Assembly (NCBI GenBank): GCA_035772405.1
Contig: JAYKKM010000114.1
Location: 866,001-930,000, forward strand
Reading direction: 5' to 3'
Length of the DNA stretch: 64,000 nt
Source: Chrysogorgia sp. JL179-B06
Taxonomy: Eukaryota; Cnidaria; Anthozoa; Scleralcyonacea; Chrysogorgiidae
Each line of letters begins with the position of its first letter. The first letter of the stretch is position 1. The notes below the pieces were generated by a model, which saw only the letters and a program-made list of their open reading frames with translations, had not been told where the DNA came from and did no database searches. Of the stretch, positions 34,935-47,000 are shown piece by piece. Both the position numbers and the translations under genes were made by a program.

Positions 34935-35240
34935 GTATGCTTTATTTTTTTCGGTGCTGATTCTAACATCCACTCGGCCGTCAGGTCGCGAATTTCATTA
35001 TGCCTTGCTATGACCATACCTCCATGTGGACAGATCCTGGCATGATCGGTCGAAAAACCCACAATACTGGGGAAGATTTTTAAGCTACCAACCATATCTA
35101 AGACAGAGCATCGCAGAACTCACTCTTGTTTAAATTGAGGCCACAATCATTCAATGGCAAAGCTGACAGCCATGAGGATGAGCCTTTTTCCTTCAGCAAA
35201 TCCATAACCCGTTGTTTGGTTGGGTAGTACTCAAACTGCA
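34935..35240 (-). pseudogene. Retroelement-associated C-terminal domain fragment
   Basis: Two minus-strand frames give SSSWLSALPLNDCGLNLNK, EFCDAL, then after a frameshift near 35100 the CG-x-FSTDHARICPHGGM and ARHNEIRDLTAEWM segment. I recall the W-L-x-A-L-P-L ... F.DAL.LRYGW ... H-x5-GG...RHNE.RD.TA pattern from reverse transcriptase-encoding repeats of cnidarians and other invertebrates. The RT itself is not present here. Confidence 0.4.
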
Positions 35241-36489
35241 ACGTTTAACAGCACGACATCTGTGATATTTTATGGTCATTTATATATTAACATAGGTAGC
35301 ATACTATAACGAGCCACCAAATTTAATATCAATGATGATCTGGCAGTATGTACAACTTTTTCATTAAAACAGCATTATGATTTCTATTTATCCTTTCACA
35401 ACTGAGAGCAAAGCGAGGGTGATAATCTCGCCAGGGCACAGATCCATTTCTCACAAAAGATTTGTATATATATATATATAAAGATTTGTATATATATAGA
35501 GCGGAGCATGGTCGGACCAACTCCATATAAGGAAGTAAAAAGTCGTTTTGGGTGACAAAATTTGAAGACAACCGAGCGGCGGCCATTGGCGAGTGGTGAT
35601 TTGACGAACTACAAAACGAGGTTTTTACGAAGGGTATACATCTTTGCGTAATATAATAGGTACGTGTGTTATCTATTTTATATATCTATTCACCTACACC
35701 CCACAATATTATATTATTATATATATTATTATTATATATCTATTTACCTACACCCAGCAATAGATTAATAAAGTGGCTGGCAGCCGTAGCAAATACCCTG
35801 GTACTGTCACAAGGAGCCTATTCATGCACCAAGTGCCTAAGGCAATAAGATTATGCCTAGCTATTTCCGTAGGAGACGTAGTCATAAACAAGGGCGTTTC
35901 AAAGCAACATTTATCTCTATTCCTTTTGTGGTGGGTGATTTAATCCCTAAATGCCCCAAATAAAACATTTCCCCCTGATTAGGATGCATGAGCGAACATG
36001 CATTGGTTGACAATTCGGAATGAATTTCAAACAATACAAATTATATTTCGTCACATGGTATTACAAAACTGTAAATCTAATATGGGTGGGAGTGGCGCTA
36101 TGTATTATGGTTATTATGGGGAATCTTGCACTGAAGGGATATGTTGTTTGATAGAAAATGGCGGCGAAATTGGGGCCACTGAGGTTGAACGCCGGCAAAT
36201 TGATGGTTTTAAGTCTCGCATCTCACGAATCTTAGCTCAGCTTATCCGTGAAAGATTTGAATATCTGTTTGCATGGACTGAACCATGAAGAAGTCACGCA
36301 GGTTAGACAGCGACGATGCATGCTCAAGAATCGAGGCTATGCCAAAAGCAATCGGAACAAACGAGTGAGCCAAACAATCTGAAAAAGGACAAGGAGACCT
36401 TACACGACGATAGAGACCTTGCGCACTTGAGTCACTTCGGAGCTCATATATCGATGACGTGATGCCGACAGACAACGCAAAATCGAGAT
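35241..36489. other. Low-complexity and non-coding stretch
   Basis: Contains a TA microsatellite near 35466-35500, two copies of TATATCTATT(C/T)ACCTACACCC near 35681 and 35735, and no supported gene. Confidence 0.4.
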
Positions 36490-38165
36490 CTTGTCAGCTA
36501 TACATAGCTGGGAAAAAGGACTGGGCATGAGTAACAGAGGAACGTCAAGAGTAGTGTCCCTCATGAGGGGAGGCAGCAATAAAAACGTGCCACTGCCAAA
36601 CAGCACCAGTGAAAACGCTACCGTTCAGCATTCAAGTAAAGAACTAATATCCGAAGGCATAGACTTACAGAACGGAGAGCCGATAGAAAGCGCGATTTCC
36701 GTTCGCTTCCCGATTAGGCTGTGCAATACAAGATCGGTGACAACAAACCACCTGTTGAAGTAAATTATTATGATAAGTTAAGAACTAATATCCGAACTGA
36801 CAACCTCGTTCACAGGGCATTTTGCCTCCACGGTATGGAAGTCGAAGCAAACGTCAAAAGAAACAGTGATGGATTATTATACTTAATTAAAGGATGTGTG
36901 AGTGCCTCAATGAAGAAAAAAAGTTATATTGTCTATGTTCACCTGAATCAGGAAACTGCAGAAGTTCTTCTCATAGTCACTGTTTATGTAAGGCAGGCAA
37001 AGGAGGCTGTTGTAAGCATATTGCAGCACTATTATTTCAAATTATGGATTACATTCAGAAGTCCCTGATGACCTAACATGTACCCAACGTCTACAACAGT
37101 GGCATGTACCTAGGAATGATGAATCAGAGGTACCAATACTGTATGAAGATATAAATTTTGAAAAAGCCTCTTATGAAAAAGACATAAGTGGCAGGAAGCG
37201 TACCAACGACAAAAGGCAGATGGCTGACTACAACCCAACACCACATTTTGCTAGATCTGCATCCAAGAATAAAATTAGTGAACTTGCTAATAATTTGGAA
37301 CAAGGAGGAAAAGCAGACTACCTCAGAAAAGTGCTCCAGTCAAATAATTGCCAGCCATTTTCATATGAAGAATTTCATAACAACCTTCCCTCAAAGAAAG
37401 TATGTGGACAGTCCAAACAGGACTTATGTGATATTCCAACATCCGAGACAAAATATTAGACCGTTTGGACAAGTGTGCTGTAAATTGGTCATACGTAGAT
37501 GTGGAAAACATGAAATTTGTCACTGATACACTGTGTACTACCCACTCCCAATTGCTGAAAATTGAAAGAAACACTAGGGGGCAATCTTCATGCAAAGAGA
37601 GAAAAATAAGACTTACTGCATCAAACTTTGGTGTAGTAATAAAGGAGAAAAACCATCCATCCCAAGTCTATTCTTAAAGGCTTACTTACCAACCAGTCAG
37701 CAAATGCAAAATGCCCAACACCTTGTAAATTGGGTAGGGACAATGAAGAAGAGGCAGTGAAACAATATGCTAAGCTGAAGCAACACCCTGATAACAATGT
37801 TACTCTTTATTCATTATGTGGTTTTACAAAACTTTTCCTCGGTTTGGTGCTGGTCCTGACTTCTTAGTTTGTGACACATCATCACTTGGACTTGGAAATG
37901 TCCTTTTTCAAAGAGAGATTGAAGCACATGAAGATCCCAATTTTTTTTGTATATATCTGATGGGAAAGTATCTTTAAAAAGGCAACATGCATATTATTAT
38001 CAGCTACAAGGTTTGATGGCCACCCTTCAGGTTCAATGGTCAGATTTTGTTGTTCATACAAAGAAGGATTTACATGTAGAGATAATTTATTTTGATTATT
38101 TACTCCCACATCTACAGTAAAAAGTTGAAATGACTGATTTACGATTTTCAAAAACATTACAGATA
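36490..38165 (+). pseudogene. SWIM zinc finger plus YqaJ-type nuclease protein (ISL2EU-associated)
   Basis: Successive frames encode one protein. 36490-36830 is the N-terminal part (GDNKPPVEVNYYDKLRTNI, RAFCLHGMEVEANV). Next, 36894-37076 holds a SWIM finger HCLCKAGKGGCCKHIAALLF. The linker 37188-37459 has KRTNDKRQMADYNPTPHF. The YqaJ domain (37465-38165) begins ERNTRGQSSCKERKIRLTAS and has a GAGPDF acidic site. It ends with HAYYYQLQGLMATLQVQWSD, the Q-x2-Q region of this restriction-like fold. At least five breaks separate the pieces. YqaJ nucleases are the second protein of ISL2EU transposons, as I recall from Repbase descriptions. Confidence 0.75.
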
Positions 38166-38475
38166 AATATTTGTAAATGTAAACTCCCAGTTTATTCTTT
38201 TACACTCACATTTGTAAGAGACTAGAGTTGTAATGTTCAGTTTTATTCTCAGTAAATATGGTGTAGCAAGTTGTAGTAGTACTTACCAACTTTATTTATA
38301 CCACTGCCAAATACGAATGTTAATAAAGTAAATTACATTGATATCAAGCTGATATATTGAACTATTTGGAAATGTAAGCTTTGTTACATAATAGTAATAC
38401 TGTATGAACTATGATATAAATTATTTCCATAACTAGAATGTCTCTTGCACTTACTAAATCATGTATCATTCACTA

Positions 38476-38984
38476 TTAGGTATTATCATTAAGCATTGGA
38501 GGCAAGAATAATGTCAGATGTGAACATACAGTCCATATCTTGTCAAGATCATCGGCCATGGAAATTGGAATTACCTGGTGTAAACTTCTGTGATTTTTTA
38601 TTCTTGAAATTGCTCTTTCAACATGGACACGAACTGATGCTACTTTCCTTGTTGATCTTTTCCATTCAAAAATTGAGGAATATTCAATGTTACTCCAGTT
38701 GGAAGGTCACTTTCAATGTCAAACCCTCTGTCAGCCATCACCTGACCCCCTATTTCCAAAAGATTTAAAACCCCACAATCTTTGGTAATTTTCTTATCAC
38801 TACTCCTACCAGCATAGAGATTAGACACAAAGCTTGGGTATCTATTTGGGGAAATATCCAGCGACCTTTAGCTGTATTGTGATGTTTGTAGCTTGAGAAA
38901 GTAGCAGACTGACTTCTGCAAGAGGATGGCATCTCTATAAAAATTTCAGTGCAGTACAGGATTACTGAAGGGCTTTCCAACTCG
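38476..38984 (-). pseudogene. DDE_Tnp_4 transposase core (ISL2EU/THAP type)
   Basis: Frames in sequence encode LYCTEIFIEMPSSCRSQSAT, SSYKHHNTAKG, SNLYAGRSSDKKIT, GQVMADRGFDIESDLP (second Asp), TLNIPQFLNGK and, after a frameshift at about 38642, VRVHVERAISRIKNHRSL (Glu). The usual first catalytic residue, the Asp just before the C-T-E, is Tyr here. The N-terminal half, including any THAP domain, is missing at this site. A minus-strand fragment of such a region lies at 41754-41975. The gene points toward the SWIM-YqaJ gene, 310 bp apart, tail to tail. Confidence 0.8.
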
Positions 38985-39147
38985 GAAAATACTGCTGTGC
39001 ACCGATTACTATTTTGCCTTTTAAAGATGCATGGAAAACAATTTCACATCAAGGAAACTCTAAATTTTGTTAATAAAATAATTTATTTTATATAAGTTAT
39101 TATAAATAACTTATACTACACGCAAGCACAACTACTACGGTACAATA

Positions 39148-39649
39148 CTAATTAATCGGAAATTTCAGAGTCAATGTCCTGAGGAAATTCGATTTCAGAC
39201 TCAAAGTCGCTTGAGCACTCTCCCTCTGTTGAATCTTCTGAATCGTTCTCCTCAACTCTCCACCTCTTTGCTGGTTTTCCATTCCTTCAGCGAACGATGC
39301 CAATGACAGTGGCTCTTCAAAGTGACTCGCAAGTGCCTTTGTCTTCAACTCCAAAGTCTTTTTCATTGGTCCAAAAAGCTGGATTAAACCATTTCATCTT
39401 AGAAAAAATCTCGCCATCATAAGAAGCGAAGCGAGCTTCCAGTGTTGTGAATAATTTATCCGACCTTTACTTATTGTCAATCGATGCATACAACCAAGGT
39501 TCCATCTTTGTACGATCGCCGAAATATCCTTTGTGAACGCCTTTTTCGCAGAATGCTTGATCCAGAACACAAGTTAAACTCAAGTTAGTTCTACCTTTTA
39601 GGCCTAATGGACACAATTTATGCCACAATAGATTTGTTAAGGTTCCCAT
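39148..39649 (-). pseudogene. Unrecognised conserved C-terminal domain remnant
   Basis: Frames joined by one stop (near 39470) and one frameshift (near 39345) give a coherent protein end: NLSLTCVLDQAFCEKGVHKG, YFGDRTKMEPWLYASID, then SDKLFTTLEARFASYDGEIF, KWFNPAFW, and SFAEGMENQQRGGELRRTIQ. A stop follows. The aromatic and charged pattern suggests an enzyme-like domain, but I cannot place it. It lies behind the DDE_Tnp_4 fragment on the same strand. It could be part of that element or an older insertion. Confidence 0.4.
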
Positions 39650-39882
39650 ATGCAGAACCGATCGCTATCATAAGAGTTTTATACCGTCTGTAGCAACACT
39701 ATATGATCTGAAATTATTTTAACTTTTAATATTCATAATTTTATCTATTTGTTCACAATATTGTATTCTCTACATAATTTTAGATTTATACCATTTTATA
39801 TTGTAAAACCATTGTAATTCAGTTTTTTAGCTGCAAAATTGGTTATTTATTAAATATTTAAAAAAAAAAAAAAACAGAGAAG

Positions 39883-40262
39883 TAAGTAAGTAAGTAAAAT
39901 ACTTTATTTAATGAGGGTAGCACTACATAGCAAAAGCTAATGAACTTGTGGCCCTCACGTTCCAAAATACAATACAAAGGAAATAACATAAAATACAATA
40001 GAATAAAATTAATAAGAACTATACATTAAAATGATGCAATGACTGTTGATCATCAAAAATGTTTGTCCACATGTTCTTTCTAAAGCACTGAAGAGAATCC
40101 TTACTTCTAAGTTCTAATGACAGACTATTCCATAATTTGGCACTAGTAACAGTAAATGTTCTACCACCTTCTGTTTCTCTAGGACATAATAAATTAAAAT
40201 TTGAATATCTTGTATTACGACTGTGAACCTGATTATTTACAATAATTTGCTCATTTAGGTAG
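39883..40262 (-). mobile_element. 5'-truncated LINE inserted in the hAT gene
   Basis: The minus-strand frame (to 40019) ends an L2/CR1-like reverse transcriptase: HSRNTRYSNFNLLCPRETEG, RTFTVTSAKLWNSLSLELRS, then LQCFRKNMW. A short 3' UTR follows, ending in a TTAC/ACTT microsatellite near 39883-39899. The junction with the hAT gene lies close to 40262. Confidence 0.75.
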
Positions 40263-41260
40263 GTAGACTGCCATGAATGCGCTTGAGATTGAATGCGCTT
40301 CCGACGTTGGAGCAAGATGTTCCAACAAGTCCAAATAAACGTCGACAGAGCACATGAAGGAATACGATTTGAACTTCTTCAATAGGCCACTGAGCTTTGC
40401 GCTGTGTTTGCTGTGACAACTTGTGTGTCCGCGACTGCATTCTCGTAGGTCAGGGTGTAGGCTGGCCAAGTTTCAAGTAAATTCTTAAAACCTCGACGGC
40501 GATGGTTTACGAAACGGGTACCATGGATTTTAGGTAGTTGGTAATAATGGACACCAAGGCTACGGGCACATTCAGCAAATTGCGCTTTGATTTTCCCAGA
40601 GTTTTTCAAAAGTTGATAGTTCGTCATATAAAATTCCTCCACAGCTTCAAATTCTGACGTTCAACGCCGACTTTACTGCAAGCCCGATCCGGTGGTTTGC
40701 ACAATGGATGGTGAACAACCATGGGCGATTACGCTTCAGTTGTGTGAGAACTCCATTATATTTACCTGTGTTGACACTGGCACCATCTGCGCTACAGCTT
40801 ACAAGTTTCCCTTGATAGCCTTCGGTCGACATGTTACAATGGCCAGTTTCTTCGAATACGCCGAATTTTTCCATTTCAAGCAGGCTGGCAACGATGTACA
40901 CCGGTATGCCGTTTCTTTCGGTGCGAATTAAAACAAGTTCCTTCTCTGATTTCGTTTTGCAGGCTTGACTGCCATCGCTTAAAATTGAAAAGAAATCTGC
41001 ACTGCCCAGGATGACTGCGCACTTTTCCTGAACAGCTTCGGCGATGCAGTGAACGAATTCCCGTCCCGTTCTTCCATTCTCGATCCTCTCAACAAGGCGA
41101 ACACCATTGGCTTTTACACACTTTACCAACACGTTGAAATGGCATTGTCGGCTCCATGGCCATTTCGTATGCGCATTTCATGAGCCTTCGGTAGGCATCT
41201 TCCGTAGATTTATTAACGCAGGATGTCAGTGATGTCTGAACCTGTGAAATCAAGGAAACA
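40262..41260 (-). pseudogene. hAT-family transposase pseudogene, second copy
   Basis: Reading on the minus strand, an exon-like start after an AG near 41245 encodes TSLTSCVNKSTEDAYRRLMK and shifts frame near 41135. The main frame (41132-40647) has SILSDGSQACKTKSEKELVL (first Asp), SCSADGASVNTG (second Asp) and TIHCANHRIGLAVK. The next frame (40642-40379) has KIHGTRFVNHRRRGFKNLL. A further frame carries KKFKSYSFMCSVDVYLDLLE before the LINE insertion at about 40262. The C-terminal dimerisation domain is missing. It differs from the hAT copy at 1.1-3.6 kb, so this is another hAT lineage. Confidence 0.75.
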
Positions 41261-41753
41261 TTTACAATTTACTAAGATAGCAAAGCGATATGTCGGTGTT
41301 TTTCTGTCATTTGACTCAACATACATGAACTCATTATTCGACATATTGTAAATATCACCGGTTAATAGAAACAATAATATCGTCGTTTACCCGCGACCTG
41401 GAGTTATTGTTAAAAATGTTGAGCATGCGGATTGTTTTCAACTGCCACTTGTCACGCGCAGAAAAATATTTATGAATATTTAATTTTGAGCAGTGGGCAA
41501 CGGTTTTTGGAAAAGTTAGATAAATAGACTAAAAGTTTATTACCAAATATTTTATAAATAAAGCGCCGCCTATAATATAGCGTACTTCAAACTTTTTCTA
41601 ACAGTCAAATACATAACATCACTAATAATAAATAAGAGAAATTACCTTGCCATTGTTTGGTTGTGAAACTACTCTTTCCTTTGCCGGCCATGATCCATGG
41701 TATATAAGACTATGACATGCTGGTGATAGGTAATTAAAAAATACTTTAATGTA
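41261..41753. other. Non-coding between hAT and THAP-transposase pieces
   Basis: No gene seen. AT-rich. Confidence 0.35.
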
Positions 41754-41975
41754 TCAGTCTGGAAATCCTGTATAAAATGTGAAGTTTTTATCACTACCAA
41801 TAAATATTTCCAACCGAAATAAGCACTGCTCTGTCACTTTAACATCATCGTTATATATTTTCTCAAGGGAGTTGTACTTTGATTGCAGAATTGAAATCTC
41901 TTCTCTAAGTTTGTCAATATCACTATTACAGACCAGGGTGCATGAATAATAGTTCGACGAACCCAGAACTTTCAT
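41754..41975 (-). pseudogene. THAP-transposase middle region: coiled coil and FYTGFP motif
   Basis: Residues IDKLREEISILQSKYNSLEK form a coiled coil, followed by FIGSDKNFTFYTGFPD. This order is typical of the segment between the THAP domain and the DDE_Tnp_4 core in ISL2EU-type transposases. Its strand matches the DDE core at 38.5-39.0 kb, so it may be the displaced upstream part of that gene. About 2.8 kb of other sequence lies between. Confidence 0.55.
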
Positions 41976-41993
41976 TTAACAAAACTCCAAAAC

Positions 41994-42160
41994 ATGGTGC
42001 AAAGAAGATGCCTTAAACGACTGAAAACCAAAGGTCTGTGCAACATTGGCCCTAACTACAAAGTCTGCTCAGCTCATTTTGCAGGAGGGAAGAAAACATA
42101 CAAGAACAATATTCCTACTATATTTGTTGTAAACACAAGTCAGAAAAAAAGACATTGAAC
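41994..42160 (+). pseudogene. THAP-domain C-terminal half
   Basis: The plus-strand frame from ATG 41994 has NYKVCSAHFAGGKKTYKNN, then IPTIF. It gives the C-x2-H pair and the Pro that ends a THAP domain. Another frame (42155-42320) continues with an acidic linker. The N-terminal Cys pair of the domain is missing. It lies head to head with the coiled-coil piece on the other strand, so an inversion or a second element must be involved. Confidence 0.55.
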
Positions 42161-42399
42161 AGCCACAAGAATTTCCTGGAAGCCGCTCTATTGGATGATA
42201 ATTGTGTGGAACACAGTCAAGAAATTGTAACCCCTGAAACTGCAAAGGACAGCAATGAATCAGCTGGAAATCAAGCTACACAGCAGTTTGTTCCTCCACG
42301 ACTGCTACTCCATCGTTTCGGTTCTACATCTTGCTGTTGGGTTTTGTCTGCCTTTGATGTACATGCAAGGTTGGTCCTCCATTAAAATCAGTACTTACA

Positions 42400-43542
42400 G
42401 TCCAGTCTGCATAGTATGGCAGTTTTCAACGAGATCTGGGGTGTGCAAAGTTAAAAGCCAGGTGTGCAATTCACGAAGCAAGTGTGCAGTGTGCACTAAT
42501 TTCTAGACTAGATTAAAATTTTTCAAGCTTGTAAATTAGAAATTTTAAATAAATAATAAATGTTTACTTCTACCTTTTGGCTTTTGTAACAACCGCGGTA
42601 ACAACTTAACTTCTTCAATACTTCGAAAATCCAATCGACCTGTACTAGTCTTGTGTAGTTTAGTACACCATTTTATGTTAGGTGAGCCCGCGCTGCTAGT
42701 GAGTAGCTGTGCAACTCACTCCAAAAAGACTGGAACGAGAACGGGGAGTGATGAAAATTTGCATAAAATTCTCGTCTTGGAGTTGGAATTCATTATAATG
42801 ATCAATTGTTAAATGGCATAAAGGTTTATAATTACGGTGAATTAAATTAAATCTATTAATCTAAATCTTAAAAATTACGTTAAAGAATTACACTAAAACC
42901 TAAAGAAATTTAAAGCTAAACCTGAAGAATTTCTTGCTAAAAACGCCACTCCTAAAAAACGTCAGGGTTAATTTTAAAATCACGCATTATGTTGGTGACG
43001 CTGCTAACTAGTCAAGGGCCTGGGAATGAAAATGGTATTTTCTCGTAGTGTTGCATGGCACCTTCGCAAGTATGTAAATTAAAACGTTCGATCGTGTATC
43101 GCGTGATGTCCGACTCCGATGAAGTAAGTCGTATATTTGTTTTGTATAAATAAGATATTGTATCATATGTATGTACTGTGTAAACCATTTAATAACGAGA
43201 TTCCAGACCAGACTTGAAACAAACTAAACAGTGAAAAGTTTGTATTGCTGATAATTTTCATATTTTTTAATACACATTTTTTAATCCACATAATTTTCAA
43301 TATAATTTGCCGCTGCCGCACAATTTTGCAAAAAATGTGCATGATTGCGATATTTTTGTAGATTTTACCTATATTTATTGGTAAAAAATGCAGTTGTACG
43401 TTGTCGCCGCACATGTGGCGCTCGTGGCCACTGGCCGGTAGCCGCCATTTTATGTGCGCGGGACTGCGGCCGAGTGCTTTCCGCGCGCGGTCTGGGAACG
43501 AGATATTTCCCTCGGCGCCGCATTTTTAACGAATTAAGCCCA
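42400..43542. other. Non-coding stretch ending in a GC-rich block
   Basis: No supported gene. 43395-43530 is clearly GC-rich compared with the surroundings and could be a promoter or CpG-rich region. It is followed by an AT microsatellite. Confidence 0.35.
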
Positions 43543-43555
43543 GGAAACACACACA

Positions 43556-43556
43556 G

Positions 43557-43594
<38 letters not shown>

Positions 43595-43596
43595 GT
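43556..43596. repeat. (TA)n microsatellite
   Basis: Uninterrupted TA dinucleotides with one ACATA interruption. Confidence 0.95.
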
Positions 43597-43837
43597 ACAA
43601 CAAGCATGCATATATCTACAATAGTAAAGGTTAAACATTGCTTTCAAAATACATGATGGTACAAGACTACAAGATAGATCATGAATCCTTTCCAGTCGAT
43701 GTTTACTGTTATTATAAATTATGTAATCTTGGCCTCGTTTTACTTCAATTACGCACGTCACTTCACATACGGTTTTTAAAAAAATTATATGATTGCTACT
43801 TTAGAATAAAAAACAGTGGAATGAAATATTTAAACGG

Positions 43838-44040
43838 AAAAATGTTGAAGATAAAAACACCAGGAAACGGCCAAAAAGAGACCAAAGTGACCCGCATGTT
43901 TGCCTTCTTTGCTGTTGTGTATTGACAAGAGGTTCAACTTTCTATAAAGAACGGCACTGGAAGCAAAAACACAAGGACGACATCCATAACAATTACCGTA
44001 CGTCAATTGTTCCACAGGATCATGTCAAAGCCAGAGAATT
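43838..44040 (+). CDS. Possible N-terminal zinc-finger exon of family A
   Basis: The frame encodes KRPKRDQSDPHVCLLCCCVL, then ERHWKQKHKDD, a C-x2-C...H-x4-H arrangement. A one-base difference separates it from the long frame that begins at 44007. The related gene at 58.1-59.9 kb has a matching NSTKERHLKRRHAGE in the same position, which supports it as part of the family's N-terminus. Confidence 0.4.
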
Positions 44041-47000
44041 GCTTAAGCAAAGAGAGGTTGATAAAACGAGAGGAAGAATCAGTCCATTCCAACAAAGGAG
44101 AAGTTCAATTGCAAGCTGCTGCTCCCCAGAATGATGAAAATGATGATGAAATTGTTATAAATTTTTCGGACGATTCCAGCCATGGTGATTCTTTGCCAAT
44201 TCCTTCAAGCCCGGTTGGTGCCAATCGAGCAAAAGAAGGTCCAGACAACGCGCCAAAGAAGGTTCAGACAACAGTTGGTAACTTTTTCCAGTCCTGTTCA
44301 AGTGAAGAAACCGAAGAATCACCTCTTACTAAGCTGCAGGACAACATAAACAAGATTCTTGTGAAGCTGGATGAGTTGTCTTTGGAATCTTCACCGGCAA
44401 AGCGAACTATTGATAGTAGAAAGGACGTCAACATAGATGACATTAAAGCAGCACATAACATGCTTGAATTGCTTAGCTCTGATAAGGTTTCCATTGAAAT
44501 GCTAGAAGATGGGTGTAAAGTCACTTGTGCGATATGCAGAAAGTTTATCATGGCAAACCCTCTCATGAAAATGTAAGTTCAATTAGGCTTTCAATTTTCC
44601 TGCAGTGCAGACGTTTTAAATTGGGGGTTAGACTGGTGCTTCAATTTTTAACAAAAAATATTGTAATACTAATATAATAATATATATTAACATTTTTGGT
44701 CTCACCGTTTCAGATCAACCGTGAATCGGTCGTGGGGGCAGGGTCTTGTTTACGATAAGAGGAAAACAGAGCTCTACATCAATGGATCCAACCAAGAGTG
44801 GTATAGCTTAAAAAGTGGACTCAGTGAGCATATGAGTTGCAGCTCCACTCGGAACGGCGGTCAATTCCACATGAAATCGTTGGAGCACATGTTTAAAGAG
44901 GAAAAGAGAAATGCTAAAAACCATGCAGTTAATGTCAACCTTGTCAGTGCAGGCGTAGAAGTTTGTAAAATGAAAGCCGCTGCTTCTCAATTTGAATCAA
45001 TGGTTGCCCTCTTATCTTTCTGCCAAGCGGATGTTGGCAACATAGGGCATGGAAGGTAATGAAATACAGTTTGATTAAACAGAATCGACTTGAAGCTAAC
45101 ATACAAAAACTAGCTTAATTCTTATATAATTTATGAAATTCTGTATCTTTCAGAAACCTGTTTCCCGACATTATAAAGGCCGCGTACATTTATGTGTTAA
45201 ACCAGACGTCTTTGTACCTTCGCAAGCCACTACAAAGCACAGGACTACCTCCTCATTTTGCCGTTGCTATTGACAAATCTATCCCTCACCGAGACACCAA
45301 CCAAGCTATAATGATAATAATGCCTTTTGATGGTCGACGAATATCAATGCCGGTTGATGCGCCATTGGTGTACGAATGTTCAGAAAGCAATGAAGAGGCA
45401 ATCCGTGGCGGTACTGGAAAAGATCTTGCAGAGCAGGTGATTCAGGTTATCAGAAAGAAACTAAATCTAACATTGGCAGATTTGTCTTTTCTTCGAGGTA
45501 ATGGGAAGAGTGATATTTTAGAACGAGTTAATTGTAAATTCTGTATCACAGTGCATGTATCTTATTTCAGCTGTACACGCAGATGGGCAGTACCAAGCAA
45601 AGACTTTCCAAAATAGATTTCTAGAGCTGCTAGCAACTAACCAACGCCCAGACTCCTACTTCCTTTTGCCATGGGATGTATCATATTGGATGGATCTTGT
45701 TATGGTTAACCTTCGTGAAGATTCGGAATCCTCTCGCTTCCTGCAACGTCTTATCAAGCGTTCAAATCGACTTCATACAATGTTTCACAGAGGCCGAGGT
45801 CATGTCGAGTACGTTGGTTTGGCAAAGCGTCTTGGTATGAAAGCTTTGGAGACAGTAACATTTTCCACAACAAGATTTACCAGTTCATCGTACCAACAGT
45901 GGGAGAAGATCTACTCCAGTTACAAGGCGCTTATCACGGCATTCATTGAAAGTAGAGAGAATGCTGAGGATGAAAATGAAGAGACAAAATACCAAGTGCG
46001 TGGCCAGGATTATGCAATTGACCTATGTGGTGCACTGGATGTCATGAAACCTGCCATTTTGCTGATGATCAAGAGTCAAGCCCTTACCCTTCCACCTTGG
46101 AAGATTGTCGCATGGTTGCCACGTGTGTTACGTATTCTTGAAGAGGTTGAAAGGGAGTTAGAGAAATTGCGTACCCAAAGGGTCGAAATTCCTGATGAAG
46201 ATCTTCTGCCGAAACTTCACAAACACTGGGAGAATCTTACCAAGGAAAATGTGGAAGAGTGCACATTTCATGATATAGAAGTCTTGGATGGATGGATTGT
46301 CGTTGACCAAGAAACGTCAGTGGTTCCGCCAGTTAGAGGGCAGAGACGTAAAGAGACAGTGTACAATTGGACCGCTCGTTCCCAAGACGACTGCCTTGAC
46401 GATCTTGTTATATTGTGTCAAGAGATGAAGAGTGGGTTGCAAAATCGTTATGACGATATTGTTCCACAGAATGTCAAAAATTTGGCAGAAATTCTTGATT
46501 TAGAATCATTGGTTGACCGTCTTTGCTACTTTCAGTATGAAAATGGAAAACTCAAGATACAATCCGAGAAGAGGCGACTTTGGGAACTTCATGGTGATGC
46601 TGAGTTTCTCGATTTCTTTATAAGTGTCTGCCAATTACCACATGTCAACAAGTTAGTCGAAGAGTCTCCAGATTTGGATCTCTTACCACATAGCAGCACT
46701 ATCGTCTACAGGAAACTGAAGACGACGTTGAGGGCAATGGTGTGGCAGGGTCTTGGAAATTGTGCAGACCACATGTTCCTCAAGGAAAACCACGAGCCTG
46801 TGATGGAATTCACAAACCAACAGCTGTTGACAATGCAGTGTAAAGAGCAACAACATTCACTAGATAAATGGTTTTCGCTGCATTTCGCTTCAGGCTCTAC
46901 AGTCACAGCCCGCTTGGATGAAGAGTTCACCACATCCATGTTCTATACGAATCAGGAAGTTGTGAATTCACTTGGTCAAGAAATGTGCATTGCAATGGAT

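Noticed and set aside
43365..43761. Minus-strand frames through the TA microsatellite
   Set aside because: Open only because of the Ile/Tyr-coding dinucleotide repeat.
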